This document shows, piece after piece, positions 35,052 through 42,341 of a stretch of DNA of 64,000 bases (positions are counted from its first letter, which is position 1; every line of letters starts with the position of its first letter). Where the stretch lies: the NCBI GenBank assembly GCA_000824805.1, contig CCNA01000022.1, positions 102,378 through 166,377 on the forward strand. Reading direction: 5' to 3'. The stretch is from Mesorhizobium sp. SOD10 (GTDB lineage Bacteria; Pseudomonadota; Alphaproteobacteria; Rhizobiales; Rhizobiaceae). The notes beneath the pieces were generated by a model. That model made no database searches. It was not told the DNA's origin and saw nothing but the letters and a program-made list of their open reading frames with translations. Position numbers and translations under genes: made by a program.

Positions 35052-36019
35052 CCGGCGACGAAGCGCCAGACTTCCGGGTCGGGCTTTATCTGCCCGCTCA
35101 GCACGAAATATTTATAAAGGACGAGCAGCGAGATCGCCTGCTCGTCCTGCTCATTGCCGAATTTGCGGCAATAGGCGTTGGCGGCGGCGGTTATCCGTCC
35201 CGCCTCGGCGGGATGTTTTTCGAAATAGGCGACCTTGTCGACCAGGTCGGAGAAATCCGGCTGCAGCGGCACATAATGGACGTTGGGCTCGACCTGGGCT
35301 TCCGCAAACCAGGTTTCGTAGGTCGGTTCCGGCATCAGACAGAGCGAATTGGAGCTCATGATCCATTTCAGGTTCGTCGCGACATCGTTGCCCTCCAGCG
35401 AGACGATGTAGCGATAGCGCCGCTGCTGCTCGATGTTCAGGAACGGCTTTCGGTATCCGTCGGGCGCATCGGCCCTGTGGGAACCCGCATCGCAAATCGG
35501 CAGGTCGGCGGCTTTTTCCACGAAGCGAGTGCGAAGCGGATTGTTGAGATGACCGCGCCAGACCACCATCGGCCGTTTGTCGGCGAAAGACAGGCTGTCG
35601 GGCGGCATGTAGAAGTGACGGAACTTGTTCAGCTTCATCAGCACGGCGTTCGCGTTGTCGTCGCCGATGGGCCGGTCCTTGACGATTCTCGGGAGTTCCG
35701 GAACGCCGACGACGTCGCCGAACTCGAAGTCGATCAGCAGACCGGGATCGAAATAGCGGGCGAATTCCTTGAGGTCGTAATAATACATGCTGGAAGAGGT
35801 CGGCAGCTTGCCGACGGCTATGGCGTCCGGACTGGGCACGAACGGCTGTTCCAGCTTGTTGTAGTAGTTCAGTCGCTCGCGAACCGTCTTGCCTGAAAGC
35901 CTCGCCTGCTCAAGCCGGCTGGCGAGGCGGTCGCGGAACAGCGATTGCGGTGCTCGGTCGCGCGCGAAATTGCGCGCGTAGTAGAACAGCTTTGCGGCGG
36001 TTCGGGAGAGTGTGGCCAT
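35048..36019 (-). CDS. Glycosyltransferase family 90 (CAP10/LpsA-like)
   Basis: A 323-aa protein. MVVWRGHLNNPLRTRF and YRYIVSLEGNDVATNLKWIM, then SNSLCLMPEPTYETWFAE and PNVHYVPLQPDFSDLVDK match the LpsA/CAP10 family of LPS or capsule sugar transferases. There is no signal or membrane helix, so it works on the cytoplasmic face. The ATG is at 36019, and its stop overlaps that of the convergent aldo/keto reductase by 4 nt. It probably adds glucose or xylose to the LPS core, with no direct evidence for donor. Confidence 0.85.
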   Translation of the reverse strand: MATLSRTAAKLFYYARNFARDRAPQSLFRDRLASRLEQARLSGKTVRERLNYYNKLEQPFVPSPDAIAVGKLPTSSSMYYYDLKEFARYFDPGLLIDFEFGDVVGVPELPRIVKDRPIGDDNANAVLMKLNKFRHFYMPPDSLSFADKRPMVVWRGHLNNPLRTRFVEKAADLPICDAGSHRADAPDGYRKPFLNIEQQRRYRYIVSLEGNDVATNLKWIMSSNSLCLMPEPTYETWFAEAQVEPNVHYVPLQPDFSDLVDKVAYFEKHPAEAGRITAAANAYCRKFGNEQDEQAISLLVLYKYFVLSGQIKPDPEVWRFVAG

Positions 36020-36134
36020 GCGTCCGCGAGTTCAGCAAGATAGTCAATGGTAGTCGGCCTTCATCCCCCTCGTCCCCTACAGCATTCTCTCGGCCATGTT
36101 GCAAGCCTGCTAATGCGAATGGCCACAAGGCAAC

Positions 36135-36800
36135 TTAGGCCGCGACGACGGCGAACCCTCTGGCGCGCAAGCCGCGCCGGTCGTCATGCAAGGAGCCGAC
36201 AAGCCGATCGCGACTGCCCGCGATGTGAGCCGAAAGCAGCCGCGCCGCTTCGTCGGCATCACCGCTCCTGACGGCGGCGAGGATGGCGTGGTGCTCGGCC
36301 CAGGCGCGGCCGAGCGCCTTCTCGTCGCGCACCTCCAACCAACGCGCCCGCGACAGCCTGATCATCGCGTCGCGAACGGCCCTGAGCAGGAACTCATTGC
36401 CGGACAGCCTTGCCAATTCGATGTGGAAATCCAGGCCGACGCGATGCCATTCTTCACGCGGCGTCTCGGCGTCGCAGGAATCGAGCATCGCCGCAATCAC
36501 GTCGATCCCGCTGCGGTCTTCGAGCGCCGCCGTCAGGCGGACCGCAGCCACCTCGACCGCTTCACGGTAGACGGCGATCTGCCCAAGTTCGGCAAGATTG
36601 ATCGGCGCCACCGTCCAGCCGCGGCCGTCACGGCCGATCAACCCTTCCGTTTCCAGGCGCAGCAGCGCCGCCCGCACCGGGGTGCGAGAAGCGCCGAACC
36701 GGCTCTCGATCCAACGCTCGGTCAAACGTTCGCCCGGGCCGATCTCCAGGCCGAGGATCATCTCGCGAAGCTGCCTTTCGACATTCTGCATCTGCGACAT
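36135..36800 (-). CDS. GntR-family (FCD) transcriptional regulator
   Basis: A 221-aa regulator. The winged helix has ERLTERWIESRFGASRTPVR and LLRLETEGLIGRDGRGWTVA. The C-terminal FCD domain shows LDFHIELARLSGNEFL and RAWAEHHAILAAVRSGDADE, carrying the His/Asp metal or effector ligands. The frame reaches a TTG at 36818, but the ATG at 36800 is preferred. Divergent from an MFS transporter with a 28-bp palindromic operator between them, it probably represses that transporter and itself. Confidence 0.88.
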   Translation of the reverse strand: MSQMQNVERQLREMILGLEIGPGERLTERWIESRFGASRTPVRAALLRLETEGLIGRDGRGWTVAPINLAELGQIAVYREAVEVAAVRLTAALEDRSGIDVIAAMLDSCDAETPREEWHRVGLDFHIELARLSGNEFLLRAVRDAMIRLSRARWLEVRDEKALGRAWAEHHAILAAVRSGDADEAARLLSAHIAGSRDRLVGSLHDDRRGLRARGFAVVAA

Positions 36801-36857
36801 TGTCGTTCCGCTCTTCAAAGCCGCATTGACAGCGGCAAGTGCCAGGGTCCATGACGG

Positions 36858-36885
36858 ATACCAACTTGGTATCCCAAGTTGATAT
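36858..36885. promoter_or_regulatory. Palindromic operator between gntR and MFS genes
   Basis: ATACCAACTTGG-TATC-CCAAGTTGATAT is a 12-bp inverted repeat with one mismatch and a 4-nt spacer, lying 58 nt from the gntR start and about 30 nt from the MFS start. The shape (TTGGTATCCCAA core) suits a GntR/FCD dimer. It overlaps the first codons of the longest possible MFS frame, arguing for the shorter start. Confidence 0.75.
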
Positions 36886-36916
36886 TCGTAACAACCCCAA
36901 CATTGGCATGCATGAC

Positions 36917-38164
36917 ATGGCGCCCAGCGAATCCGAACAAAGCGGCTTCAACATCCATTGGCGGCGCAACCTCGCCGTATGCTTCGCCGGGTCGTTCAGC
37001 ACGCTTGTCGCCATGACGCTGCTGCTTCCGTTCCTACCGCTTTATGTCGAGCAGCTCGGCGCCGACGGCCACGCAGCGATCGTGCAGTGGTCGGGCATCG
37101 CTTATGGCGCGACCTTCTTCGCGGCCGCGCTGGTCGCGCCCTTGTGGGGGCGGCTTGGCGACCGCTACGGCCGCAAGCTGATGCTGGTGCGCGCTTCGTT
37201 CGGCATGGCGATCTGCATGTCGCTGACCGGAATGGTCCAGAGCGTGTGGCAGTTGGTGCTGCTCCGGCTGCTGATCGGTTTTGCCGGCGGCTATTCCTCG
37301 GGCTCGACGATCCTGGTGGCGATGCAAACGCCGAAGGAGCGTTCGGGCTGGGCGCTGGGCGTGCTGGCGGCGGGCATCACGGCGGGCTCGCTGGTCGGAC
37401 CATTGCTCGGCGGCCTGCTGCCGCCGCTGATCGGCATTCGCGCGACCTTCCTGCTTTCCGGCGGCGTCATCTTCCTGGCCTTCCTGGCGACGACTTTCCT
37501 GATCAAGGAAAATCCGCCGGCGCCCAAGCCCGCCTCGCCGGCGAAGCCGAAAAGCGGCTGGTCGCAGATCCCCGACAAGCGGCCGATCGTCGCCATGCTG
37601 GCCACCGGCATGCTGCTCGCCTTCGCCACCATGTCGATCGAGCCGATCATCACCGTCTATGTGCAGCAGCTCGTCAAGGATCAGAGCAAAGTGACTATGG
37701 TCGCGGGCGTCGTCATGTCCGCGGCGGCGCTCGGCACCATCCTGTCCTCGTCGTGGCTGGGGAAACTCGCCGACCGCATCGGCCACTGGAACGTTGTGGT
37801 CGGCGCGCTGGCGGTCTCGGCATTGCTGCTCATCCCGCAAGCCTTTGTCGCCAATGGCTGGCAGTTGATCGGTCTGCGCTTCCTGATGGGTCTGGCACTG
37901 GGCGGACTGTTGCCTTGCATCACCAGCGTCATCCGCCACAACATCCCTGACGGGATCGGCGGCAATGTGCTTGGCCTGGCGATCTCGGCGCAATATGTCG
38001 GCCAGGTCGCGGGACCGCTGTCCGGCGGCTTCGTCGGCGGGCATTTCGGCATGCGCTCGGTGTTCCTGGGCACAGCGGTGCTGATGGCGCTGGGTGCGGT
38101 CTACAACTGGATTGTCCAGTCGCGTCGGGCACGGCATATGCTGCTCGAGGCCGGTGAATCCTGA
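36917..38164 (+). CDS. MFS drug/metabolite exporter (DHA1-like)
   Basis: A 415-aa, 12-helix transporter. The conserved motif A is in LWGRLGDRYGRKLMLVR, motif C-like LLAAGITAGSLVGPLLGG follows, and the C-terminal repeat of motif A reads WLGKLADRIGHWNVVVG. These are DHA1 exporter marks. The frame starts as far upstream as 36839, but that would place the operator inside the gene. ATGs at 36908 and 36917 remain, neither with a good ribosome site. Under probable control of the divergent GntR protein. Substrate unknown. Confidence 0.86.
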   Translation: MAPSESEQSGFNIHWRRNLAVCFAGSFSTLVAMTLLLPFLPLYVEQLGADGHAAIVQWSGIAYGATFFAAALVAPLWGRLGDRYGRKLMLVRASFGMAICMSLTGMVQSVWQLVLLRLLIGFAGGYSSGSTILVAMQTPKERSGWALGVLAAGITAGSLVGPLLGGLLPPLIGIRATFLLSGGVIFLAFLATTFLIKENPPAPKPASPAKPKSGWSQIPDKRPIVAMLATGMLLAFATMSIEPIITVYVQQLVKDQSKVTMVAGVVMSAAALGTILSSSWLGKLADRIGHWNVVVGALAVSALLLIPQAFVANGWQLIGLRFLMGLALGGLLPCITSVIRHNIPDGIGGNVLGLAISAQYVGQVAGPLSGGFVGGHFGMRSVFLGTAVLMALGAVYNWIVQSRRARHMLLEAGES

Positions 38165-38202
38165 TCAGCGCCTCCGCCCAACCGCAGCATGGAGCATCCA
38201 AG

Positions 38203-38577
38203 ATGAGCCTTACCGGGCAAACGTCAGACAACGGGAGTCGCGTCCTCGTGCTGGCAGCCGGCCTCGTCGGCGCGGCCGGCGTGGCGCTGTCGGCGGCGGC
38301 CGCGCATCGCGGCGGCGCCTTCACCGGCACGGCGGCCAATTTCCTGCTGATGCATGCGCCGGTACTTCTTGCCATCGGCCTGGCCGGCGGCAACCGCTGT
38401 CTCAGGATCGCCAGCCTCGTCCTGCTCGCGGGCCTGCTTCTGTTTTGCGGCGATTTGCTCACCCGCGACTTCCGCGCCTCGCGGCTGTTCCCGATGTCGG
38501 CGCCGATCGGCGGCACCCTGCTGATCGCCGGCTGGGTGGCGATCGCCGTCTCGGCGCTATGGCGCCCTCGCCCCTAG
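38203..38577 (+). CDS. DUF423-family membrane protein (YgdD-like)
   Basis: A 124-aa protein with four predicted helices: VLVLAAGLVGAAGVALSAAA, ANFLLMHAPVLLAIGLAGG, SLVLLAGLLLFCGDLLTRD and PIGGTLLIAGWVAIAVSALW. The AAAAHRGG and F-x-GDL motifs fit DUF423. The function is unknown. It lies 38 nt after the MFS gene and is likely cotranscribed. It ends one base before a convergent microprotein gene. Confidence 0.82.
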   Translation: MSLTGQTSDNGSRVLVLAAGLVGAAGVALSAAAAHRGGAFTGTAANFLLMHAPVLLAIGLAGGNRCLRIASLVLLAGLLLFCGDLLTRDFRASRLFPMSAPIGGTLLIAGWVAIAVSALWRPRP

Positions 38578-38578
38578 C

Positions 38579-38716
38579 CTATTTTCGGCCGGTTCGCCGC
38601 TTGTGCGAGCGCGCAGGCGGTTCGTCGCGGCGTCGTCGTTCGGGCTGCTCGGTTCCGCGCGTGATGCCCCAATAGTTGCGGTAGATGTCCTGAAACAGAT
38701 GACCAATCGGATGCAT
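38579..38716 (-). CDS. Basic microprotein A (paralogue of the 38775 gene), LacI-site controlled
   Basis: A 45-aa protein beginning MHPIGHLFQDIYRNYWGI, then a polar, extremely basic tail with a run of four Arg and several Lys/Arg to the end. The ATG at 38716 has AAGGAGGAG, a near-ideal ribosome site. A LacI-type palindrome (38734-38747) lies 18 nt before the ATG. The first 18 residues match those of the second microprotein at about 13 positions, while the tails differ. No known family was recognised. The head looks amphipathic, so it may bind membrane or nucleic acid, but that is guesswork. Confidence 0.72.
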   Translation of the reverse strand: MHPIGHLFQDIYRNYWGITRGTEQPERRRRDEPPARSHKRRTGRK

Positions 38717-38733
38717 GGCTGCTCCTCCTTGAA

Positions 38734-38747
38734 TTGAATCGATCCAA
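38734..38747. promoter_or_regulatory. LacI-type operator, site 1
   Basis: TTGAATCGATCCAA, a 14-bp near-perfect palindrome around a central CG, as expected for LacI-family proteins. It is placed between the two microprotein genes, just upstream of microprotein A. Confidence 0.7.
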
Positions 38748-38774
38748 CACCTAGGTGCAGAAAATGGCTGGGGT

Positions 38775-38918
38775 TCAGCCGCGCTTGCGCTCCACGAGGA
38801 AGCGCGGCGCGCGACGCCAAGGGCCCACTCTGCCCCGCCGCTTCTCACTGACAGTGGCCGAGGCGATGCCCCAATCGTTGCGGTAGATGTCCTCGAACAA
38901 ATAACTCACCGGATGCAT
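38775..38918 (-). CDS. Basic microprotein B (paralogue of the 38579 gene), LacI-site controlled
   Basis: A 47-aa protein beginning MHPVSYLFEDIYRNDWGI, then ASATVSEKRRGRVGPWRRAP and a basic end. The ATG at 38918 has AGGAGGG upstream, a strong ribosome site. The head repeats that of microprotein A; shared residues are MHP, LF, DIYRN and WGI. A palindromic site (38961-38974) lies 43 nt upstream. Function unknown. The pair appears to be a tandem duplication that kept the head and let the tail drift. Confidence 0.72.
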   Translation of the reverse strand: MHPVSYLFEDIYRNDWGIASATVSEKRRGRVGPWRRAPRFLVERKRG

Positions 38919-38960
38919 GGCACCCTCCTGTTGAAACCCGCTCACCATTGAAGCGGTGTC

Positions 38961-38974
38961 TTGGATCGATTCAA
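38961..38974. promoter_or_regulatory. LacI-type operator, site 2
   Basis: TTGGATCGATTCAA, the reverse complement of sites 1 and 3, in the divergent region between microprotein B and lacI. Confidence 0.72.
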
Positions 38975-39009
38975 ATAATAGCCCTCGATCACGTAAGGTC
39001 AAGCGAAAT

Positions 39010-39023
39010 TTGAATCGATCCAA
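39010..39023. promoter_or_regulatory. LacI-type operator, site 3
   Basis: TTGAATCGATCCAA, 71 nt before the regulator start. Its centre is 49 bp from site 2, so both could be held by one tetramer or two dimers. Confidence 0.72.
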
Positions 39024-39093
39024 CAAAAATGTTAGATGACCGGCAGCAATTCAGCGGTCATGTTCGTCGCGTGACCGGATTCGGAGGAACGAC

Positions 39094-40173
39094 ATGGCAT
39101 CACTCCTCGAAGGCCAGGCAAGACCGATCAGGCTGGCCGATATCGCCAAGGCAGCCGGCGTCTCACACGGTACGGCCTCGAATGTTTTCAGCCGCCCCGA
39201 GATCGTGCGCGCCGAGGTGCGCGAGCGGGTCAAGGCGGTCGCGGAGCAGATGGGCTATGCCGGGCCGGACCCGAAAGGCCGGCTGCTGCGGGCCGGCAAG
39301 GTCAACGCCATCGGCGTCGCGACCACCGAGCCCCTCTCCTACTTCTTCGACGATCCGTTCGCGCGCGTGATGATGGCCGGCATTTCCGAAGCCTGCGATG
39401 CTACCGGTGCGGGCATCGCGCTGGTGTCGGCCGCCAATCAGGAAAAGCTCGCCTGGAACATCCGGAGCGCGCTGGTCGACGGTTTTGTGCTGTTCTGCAT
39501 CGAAGGCGGCTCGCGCCTCGTCGACCTGACGCGCGAGCGCAAGCTACCCTTTGTTGCATTGGAACTCGGTTTCCAGGACGAGACCGTATCGGCGATCGGT
39601 GTCGACAATGTCGCCGGCGCAAAGCTCGCCGCACGCCATCTGGCCGAGCTCGGCCATCGCCGCTTCGCCGTCCTGTCGCTCGGCTTCGCCGACAATCGCA
39701 CGGGCTTCGCGACGCCGGAAGTCGTGCGCAGCGCGGTCTACACCGGCACGCGCGATCGCCTTGCCGGCTATTTCGAGGAGCTTTCCCGTTTCGGCATCGA
39801 TACGGCGACTATCCCGGTCTATGAGACCGAGAACGAGGAAAAAAGCACCAGGGCCGGCCTCGAGGCGATCTTCGCCAGGGGCGAACCGCCGACCGCCATT
39901 CTGGCGATGTCCGACCGCATGGCCCTGATCGCCATCGACTGGCTGAGAGCAAAAGGGCTCGACGTCCCTGGCGATGTCTCCATCGTCGGTTTCGACGGCG
40001 TGCCGGACGGCGCGCTGTCCACGCCGCCGCTGACCACGGTCGCCCAGCCGATCACCGAGATCGGCCGCCGCGCCGCGCGTATGATCCTCGACCATGACGG
40101 TGCCGTGCGGCGCGAGACGATGGGGGTCGAGTTCTTCGTCAGAGGCTCGACCGGTCCGGCTCCGAAAGCCTGA
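39094..40173 (+). CDS. LacI-family transcriptional regulator
   Basis: A 359-aa repressor. The HTH is RLADIAKAAGVSHGTASNVF (about residues 12-31) with a hinge segment near 45-60. The effector domain of periplasmic-binding fold includes FDDPFARVMMAGISEACDAT, GVDNVAGAKLAARHLAELGH and PTAILAMSDRMALIAIDWLR. GGAGGAAC precedes the ATG at 39094. It is divergent from two microprotein genes with three matching palindromes around. No sugar transporter or enzyme is adjacent, unusual for this family. Confidence 0.92.
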   Translation: MASLLEGQARPIRLADIAKAAGVSHGTASNVFSRPEIVRAEVRERVKAVAEQMGYAGPDPKGRLLRAGKVNAIGVATTEPLSYFFDDPFARVMMAGISEACDATGAGIALVSAANQEKLAWNIRSALVDGFVLFCIEGGSRLVDLTRERKLPFVALELGFQDETVSAIGVDNVAGAKLAARHLAELGHRRFAVLSLGFADNRTGFATPEVVRSAVYTGTRDRLAGYFEELSRFGIDTATIPVYETENEEKSTRAGLEAIFARGEPPTAILAMSDRMALIAIDWLRAKGLDVPGDVSIVGFDGVPDGALSTPPLTTVAQPITEIGRRAARMILDHDGAVRRETMGVEFFVRGSTGPAPKA

Positions 40174-40228
40174 GCAGCTCAGGCGATCCGCACGGCCACA
40201 CCGCCGGGCACCCTTCCTTGCTCCACGG

Positions 40229-41422
40229 TCAGTAGCTCATCCTCGCCGGCACCGGTTGAGCGCCGAACGGCGCACGCGCAGGCTCCTCGCGCGCCGGCTT
40301 GGCGCGGGACGGGCCGAGGCCGGCGAGCCATTCGAGGTAGAGCGCAAGCGCAAGCTGCATGGCGATGCCGGCCGCAATCAGCAGCGTGTCGTAGGCCAGG
40401 CTGCCCGGGTTGATCAGCTTCAGAACCTGCGCCGCCATGGCAAGCAGCGTGCCGGCGATGAATACAGGCAGCGAGCGCTTGCCCAGGATCGCCAGGGGAT
40501 TGTCGGGCCGGACGCGGAAGAAGTTGGAGACCGCCGGCAGCGCCACGATCAGATAGCTGACCGACAGAATGTGCAAGAGCCGCGGCAGCGACAGGAAGGT
40601 CTTGTCGAAGCCACCGATCACCACCGGCAGGTCGAACCAGGTGATCTGCCCCCAGAGCGGGCTGTGCACCCAGATCGCCGCGCCGATCACATAGGCGCCG
40701 GCGGCACCCAACAGCCATGGATTGACCGGGATCCGCCCACCGCGCTTCACATGCAGCATGGCGGCAAGACCGATGTTGAACAGGAACTGCCAGGACAGCG
40801 GGTTGAGGAACCAGAGGCCAGGCTCCGGATAGTTGGGCGGCGCGATCTGCCAGATGCCGGCAGCGAGCCAGAGCAGGCCGGACACGATCAGCGCCGGCAC
40901 CGGACGATAGCTGACGAACAGCACGAACACGGGCGCCGCCAGAAGCAGCGCCGCATAGACCGGCAGGATGTTGTTGTAGCCGAGCTGGTGGCCAAGCGTG
41001 ACGATGCCGAGCAGCACCTGCGGTGTGTTCTTCATCAACGGCTCGATGTTAATCATCGTCAGCATTTCCGGACGGTGCGCGAACAGCGTGGCGGCGCAGA
41101 ACAGCGCGATCACCACCATCGTGATGACGATGTGGGAGACGTAGAGCACACCGGCGCGCCGCCACATCTTCAGGGTAGCGAGCAACCGGCCGCCCGGCTT
41201 GAACTTCGTGCCGTAAGCCAGCGCCACCGAGATACCGGAAATCAGCACGAAGGCTTCGGCCGCATCGGAAAAGCCGAAATTCTTGTAGGTCCAGTTCTCG
41301 AAGACGGTGCCCGGGACATGGTCGACGAAAATGGTGAGCAGCGCGAGGGCGCGCAGCACGTCGATACGTGTGTCACGCTCTCCGACACGCTTATCGCGAT
41401 CTTTGGGAACAGGGGTGGTCAT
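40229..41422 (-). CDS. opgC: OpgC-type glucan succinylation membrane protein
   Basis: A 397-aa protein with about ten helices. RIDVLRALALLTIFVDHVPG opens the acyltransferase-3-like OpgC domain, and SDAAEAFVLISGISVALAYG and GYNNILPVYAALLLAAPVFV follow. OpgC adds succinyl groups to osmoregulated periplasmic glucans in rhizobia and Brucella. The TTG at 41428 could extend it by two codons, but the ATG at 41422 is used. Target glucan genes are not in the window. Confidence 0.88.
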   Translation of the reverse strand: MTTPVPKDRDKRVGERDTRIDVLRALALLTIFVDHVPGTVFENWTYKNFGFSDAAEAFVLISGISVALAYGTKFKPGGRLLATLKMWRRAGVLYVSHIVITMVVIALFCAATLFAHRPEMLTMINIEPLMKNTPQVLLGIVTLGHQLGYNNILPVYAALLLAAPVFVLFVSYRPVPALIVSGLLWLAAGIWQIAPPNYPEPGLWFLNPLSWQFLFNIGLAAMLHVKRGGRIPVNPWLLGAAGAYVIGAAIWVHSPLWGQITWFDLPVVIGGFDKTFLSLPRLLHILSVSYLIVALPAVSNFFRVRPDNPLAILGKRSLPVFIAGTLLAMAAQVLKLINPGSLAYDTLLIAAGIAMQLALALYLEWLAGLGPSRAKPAREEPARAPFGAQPVPARMSY

Positions 41423-41620
41423 CGACAAAAGGCCTCAAAGCTGGTTGTTCATAGCCAGCAATGCGACCCCCGGGGCGCACCGCTTCGATTCCTCCCATCG
41501 GGAGTGTATCGGCGCAGAAACGGACCGAAATGCGCCTGGTTCAATCAACTTTCGCGGAGCGCGAAAATATTCCGTTTTGAAGCCGGCAAATCAACAAATC
41601 TCTCATGGAATCAATCGGAT

Positions 41621-42286
41621 ATGAGTACTTCCGAATATAGCGCCGAAAACAGTATCCTGCGCGGCGACCTCACCTTCCCCTACCGTCTGCTGAGGCCGGC
41701 AAACGCAAGCGGCGAGTGCCTGTTCGTGCTGCACGGGTCCGGTGTCGACGAGACGACGATGCTGCCGCTGGCGAGGCAGATTGCGCCGCGTTCAGTGGTC
41801 GTCGCAGCGCGCGGCCGCATCCGCCAAGAGGACGGATTTCGCTGGTTCGAGCGAATCACGCCGACCAGTTTCGAGCAGGCCAGCATCCATGCCGAGACAG
41901 CCGCCTTTGCCCGGTTCGCGACGGAAGCAGCGCGGCAACATGGACTCGGCCTGCAGCGCGCGACCTTCCTTGGCTATTCGAACGGCGCCAATGTCGTGTC
42001 CAGCCTGATGCTGCTTCATCCCGGCTTGGTCCGGCAAGCGGCGCTCCTGCGGGCGATGCCGGTGCTCGACACTTCGCCGATGACCGATCTCGGCGGAACG
42101 CGCGTGCTGATCATCGCCGGCGCCACCGACCAGACCTACGGCCCGTTCGCGCCGGCCCTTGTGACGCTGTTCAGCCAGCGCAACGCCGAGGTCGACGCGC
42201 GCATCGTCGCCTCGGGCCATGAATTCGGCGATGCGGACGGCGCGATCGTGCGGCAGTGGGTGGCAGCTCCCATAGCGATCGCATGA
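41621..42286 (+). CDS. Alpha/beta hydrolase (phospholipase/carboxylesterase family)
   Basis: A 221-aa cytosolic serine hydrolase. LFVLHGSGVDETTMLPLARQ, the nucleophile elbow FLGYSNGANVVSSLML, the late Asp in IIAGATDQTYGPF and the His in VASGHEFGDADG complete the triad. The ATG at 41621 opens the conserved part, and the much longer upstream frame is an artefact antisense to opgC. The substrate is unknown; related proteins hydrolyse short-chain esters. Confidence 0.85.
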   Translation: MSTSEYSAENSILRGDLTFPYRLLRPANASGECLFVLHGSGVDETTMLPLARQIAPRSVVVAARGRIRQEDGFRWFERITPTSFEQASIHAETAAFARFATEAARQHGLGLQRATFLGYSNGANVVSSLMLLHPGLVRQAALLRAMPVLDTSPMTDLGGTRVLIIAGATDQTYGPFAPALVTLFSQRNAEVDARIVASGHEFGDADGAIVRQWVAAPIAIA

Positions 42287-42341
42287 CTGCGCCGGCCAGG
42301 CACCTGTCAAGGAGCTGTTCGATCACCCCCGGCGAGTGCCC

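Noticed and set aside
40094..41620. Upstream part of a 730-aa plus-strand frame joined to the hydrolase
   Set aside because: This part is antisense to opgC. The hydrolase homology begins at the ATG at 41621.
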